Below, piece by piece: positions 18,637-20,427 of a stretch of DNA of 20,427 nucleotides; positions within the stretch are counted from its first letter, which is position 1; the number at the start of each line of letters is the position of its first letter. The notes under the pieces are model-generated. The model did no database searches, had not been told where the DNA came from, and was given only the letters and a program-made list of their open reading frames with translations. Both the position numbers and the translations under genes were made by a program. The stretch spans positions 1 through 20,427 of the forward strand of contig LRSR01012290.1 of the NCBI GenBank assembly GCA_001579985.1. Reading direction: 5' to 3'. This DNA comes from Hypsibius dujardini (taxonomy: Eukaryota > Tardigrada > Eutardigrada > Parachela > Hypsibiidae).

Positions 18637-20427
18637 GTCTTTCTGCCTATCGTTCACTCTGTCTTTCGATCTGTCTGCCTGACCATCTGTTCATGTATCC
18701 AACAGTCTGTCTTCCCTCCCCCATTTGATGTCTACCTGTATGGGGCCTGTTAACACTCCATCTGACCATCTGTCCCATTCAAATGGCATGTCACATGTCA
18801 GCGTCCACTTACGAATTTCTTTCTTCAGCCGTTCCGCATCCAACAAATTTCGAACACCTTGGTTCCGCTCAGCTTCATGGATCAACACGTTCAGCTGATT
18901 GGTTCGCTGATGAATATCCGCATTGAGGCGCTGAACTCTGTTCAAAAATAAAAAATTGGTAAAACGCCGATGACAACTGCCGGTAAGAAAAAAGGGAACA
19001 AGCAGACAGGCCGACAAACAGACAGACAGTCAGTCACACACCCGCACAAACAAAAAGACAAGATATATACAGACCGACAGATAGACAAGACAAACGGGCA
19101 GGTAGCCAGGTGCATTGCTAGTATACGCACTCAGTCTCAGTCCGTTCCAGATCAGCCAGCTGGGCTTGCTTTGCGTTCAGCTGCACTCGCAGCTCATCAT
19201 ACTCCTGCACGAATTGGCGGTGCTTGTAGACGTGATTGAGCTGCATGTTGTCCCGCGATGTCGTTGAACCACCAGCCACCAGACCGTCCGGATGGACAGT
19301 GTCTCCGCCCAGCGTAACACAATATGGTCGGTGAAAGCGACCGCTTTGATCGTAAGCCACCGTGTTGGCCGTGTCAATGTCCGCACAGATAATCGTGGAT
19401 CCTGAGAATCAAGAATGCCCAAGTTGATTCGTATCCAAGTGAGGTAAACCAAACAATAATACAAGAATCGACTACCGAGAGACAGACAAGAGACGGACAG
19501 ACATACAGACAGGCAGATAGACATAAACATACAGAGAGATGAACATACAGCCAACAGCCAAAAGAAGGGACAGATGGGTAAAGAGATAGACAGCAGGCCA
19601 TACGAAGACAGTCTGACAGACAGATACACAAACATACAAACAGACAGGCAAGAATAAACTTGCCAAAGGTATATTCCGCAATGGAGCGGAACTTCGGTTC
19701 ATAAGTGACGCAGTCGATTGCCCGCCAGACTTTGTTGGCTCCCACCAGCTGTTGCACAGCACGAAACTGCGCGTCCGGCATGGGATGGCCTTTGGCACGG
19801 CTGATGGGCGCCAAAGTGACGCGGCGACAGACATTATCCAGCACGGTCTTTCCCACTTCCTCGTTGTCCACGACAAATTGGTAGATCTTTCCGCCCGCAG
19901 CACCCTATTAAAAAAGTTCAGATGACACCCAAAGGCCAGGGACGTGTCATGATTGACAGAAACAAACTTAAGCGGACAAACTGAAACGAGGCAACACTGT
20001 TCCACGGGGATTTAGAAAGATAAACAGACAAACAGACAGGCAGATAGAGAGACAGACAAACAGACAAACAGACAGGCAGATAGAGAGACAGACGGACAGA
20101 TATAGAAAGACAAATAGATAGTCATACAGATGCACACAGAACAGACAGATAGACAGACGGACAAGTATACAGAAACGGAAAGGCAGACCGGCAAAAAAGG
20201 AGAAAGGCAGACCGCCACGCAGGTAGGCAAGTAGACAAACAGACCGACGGACGAGCTAAGGACAGACCCGCAAAAATACAGACATAAAGAAAGACACAGC
20301 GAGATAGACCGAATCTTCCAGATACAAAAAAGCCGCGCCTTTCGCGACCACTCACGTCAATAGCAGTTAGAAACTTTTCATGCTCCTTGATGACAAACAG
20401 CTTGGCGATTGAACCGTGCACTCTACT
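15842..20427 (-). CDS. SMC2: SMC2, condensin ATPase subunit, C-terminal 688 residues (partial)
   Basis: Structural maintenance of chromosomes 2, core ATPase of condensin with SMC4. Exons, minus strand: 20427-20356 (partial), 19904-19664, 19401-19131, 18937-18813, 18441-18060, 17782-17635, 17552-17349, 16964-16839, 16767-16589, 16250-16103 and 16012-15842 (stop TGA at 15844-15842). All phases agree, for 689 codons including the stop. The right edge starts within the hinge ([10 protein letters not shown]). The hinge continues with [19 protein letters not shown] and [17 protein letters not shown], then [16 protein letters not shown]. The distal coiled coil spans the middle exons. The head has [16 protein letters not shown], the ABC signature LSGGQR (16605-16589 into the next exon), Walker [19 protein letters not shown] and [15 protein letters not shown]. 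The extreme C-terminus is acidic (Asp/Glu-rich). The Walker A half is outside the window. The intron 19402-19663 uses a GC donor. Seven of ten introns hold GACA/TGTC arrays. Confidence 0.96.
16383..16570. repeat. TGTC array in SMC2 intron 16251-16588
   Basis: Degenerate TGTC/TGTG/TGCC units. In SMC2 sense this reads GACA. It ends only about 15 nt from the splice donor of the ABC-signature exon. Confidence 0.9.
17026..17275. repeat. Degenerate TGTC region in SMC2 intron 16965-17348
   Basis: Strongly drifted TGTC/TGCC/TGTT units with a recurring CTGATGATG-type phrase. An older array than its neighbours. Confidence 0.75.
17862..18025. repeat. TGTC array in SMC2 intron 17783-18059
   Basis: TGTCTGTCTG with TGCC, TATC and TGTT variants. 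Confidence 0.9.
18505..18715. repeat. TGTC array in SMC2 intron 18442-18812
   Basis: Pure TGTC core at about 18583-18632 with degenerate flanks, the purest array on this strand. Confidence 0.95.
18995..19110. repeat. GACA array in SMC2 intron 18938-19130
   Basis: GACA units with drift. The orientation is opposite to the four SMC2 arrays to its left. Confidence 0.85.
19478..19650. repeat. GACA array in SMC2 intron 19402-19663
   Basis: Degenerate GACA/CATA units filling most of the GC-AG intron. Confidence 0.85.
19658..19663 (-). other. GC splice donor (GCAAGT) of SMC2
   Basis: The hinge exon ends at 19664 with TTT G, followed by GCAAGT. Only a join here (G plus GA of the next exon) restores Gly in frame and gives YTFGSTIIC. 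The nearest GT, six bases on (AA before GTTTAT), leaves the wrong phase. Confidence 0.7.
20014..20310. repeat. GACA array in SMC2 intron 19905-20355
   Basis: Degenerate GACA units. A block of about 36 bp (AGACAGGCAGATAGAGAGAC region) is itself duplicated at 20033 and 20069, showing local higher-order duplication. Confidence 0.9.

Noticed and set aside
1-20427. tRNA or rRNA genes
   Set aside because: I looked for GGTTCGA-type T-loops with matching stems and found none; chance GGTTCG words (for example 6686, 18900) lack a cloverleaf.

Overview
This is a gene-dense piece of an animal nuclear genome. Every recognisable protein gene is split by spliceosomal introns (about 55 to 980 nt), and its exons join in phase across GT-AG junctions, with one GC-AG junction. 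The gene set (NUS1, MNAT1, SMC2, a GDPD1/GDE4-type phosphodiesterase, a pancreatic-lipase-family enzyme) is metazoan. The compact genes and the divergence from the vertebrate proteins as I remember them suggest an invertebrate, but I cannot name the clade from sequence alone.

Layout, left to right: (1) 1-1203, minus strand: 5' half of a secreted pancreatic-lipase-like gene, running off the left edge. (2) 1204-2794: intergenic, with a 241-bp terminal-inverted-repeat element. (3) 2795-4975, minus: a complete three-exon C2H2 zinc-finger gene, family not settled. (4) 4976-5978: its promoter side plus a second kind of inverted-repeat element. (5) 5979-8033, minus: complete five-exon NUS1 (Nogo-B receptor, the DHDDS partner in cis-prenyltransferase). 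(6) 8034-9144: divergent intergenic space between NUS1 and MNAT1. (7) 9145-10964, plus: complete three-exon MNAT1, 309 codons. (8) 10965-12217: intergenic. (9) 12218-15453, plus: complete nine-exon membrane GDPD. (10) 15454-15841: short convergent gap with an 87-bp duplication of the GDPD 3' end. (11) 15842-20427, minus: the C-terminal 688 residues of SMC2 (hinge, distal coiled coil, ABC signature, Walker B), running off the right edge.

The genes do not form a pathway: they cover digestion or lipid hydrolysis, dolichol synthesis, TFIIH/CAK, lysophospholipid metabolism and condensin. This looks like an ordinary housekeeping neighbourhood. Two degenerate tetranucleotide families dominate the non-coding DNA: GACA/TGTC, almost all inside introns, and AATC/GATT. 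They also create most of the long spurious reading frames. The observations most worth checking are a promoter motif pair shared by the zinc-finger gene and NUS1, two inverted-repeat element types, a GC-AG intron in SMC2, a stopless 108-nt intron in the GDPD gene, and the rule that in SMC2 every intron over 100 nt holds a GACA-type array while none under 100 nt does. I found no RNA gene, CRISPR array or obviously new multi-gene system.
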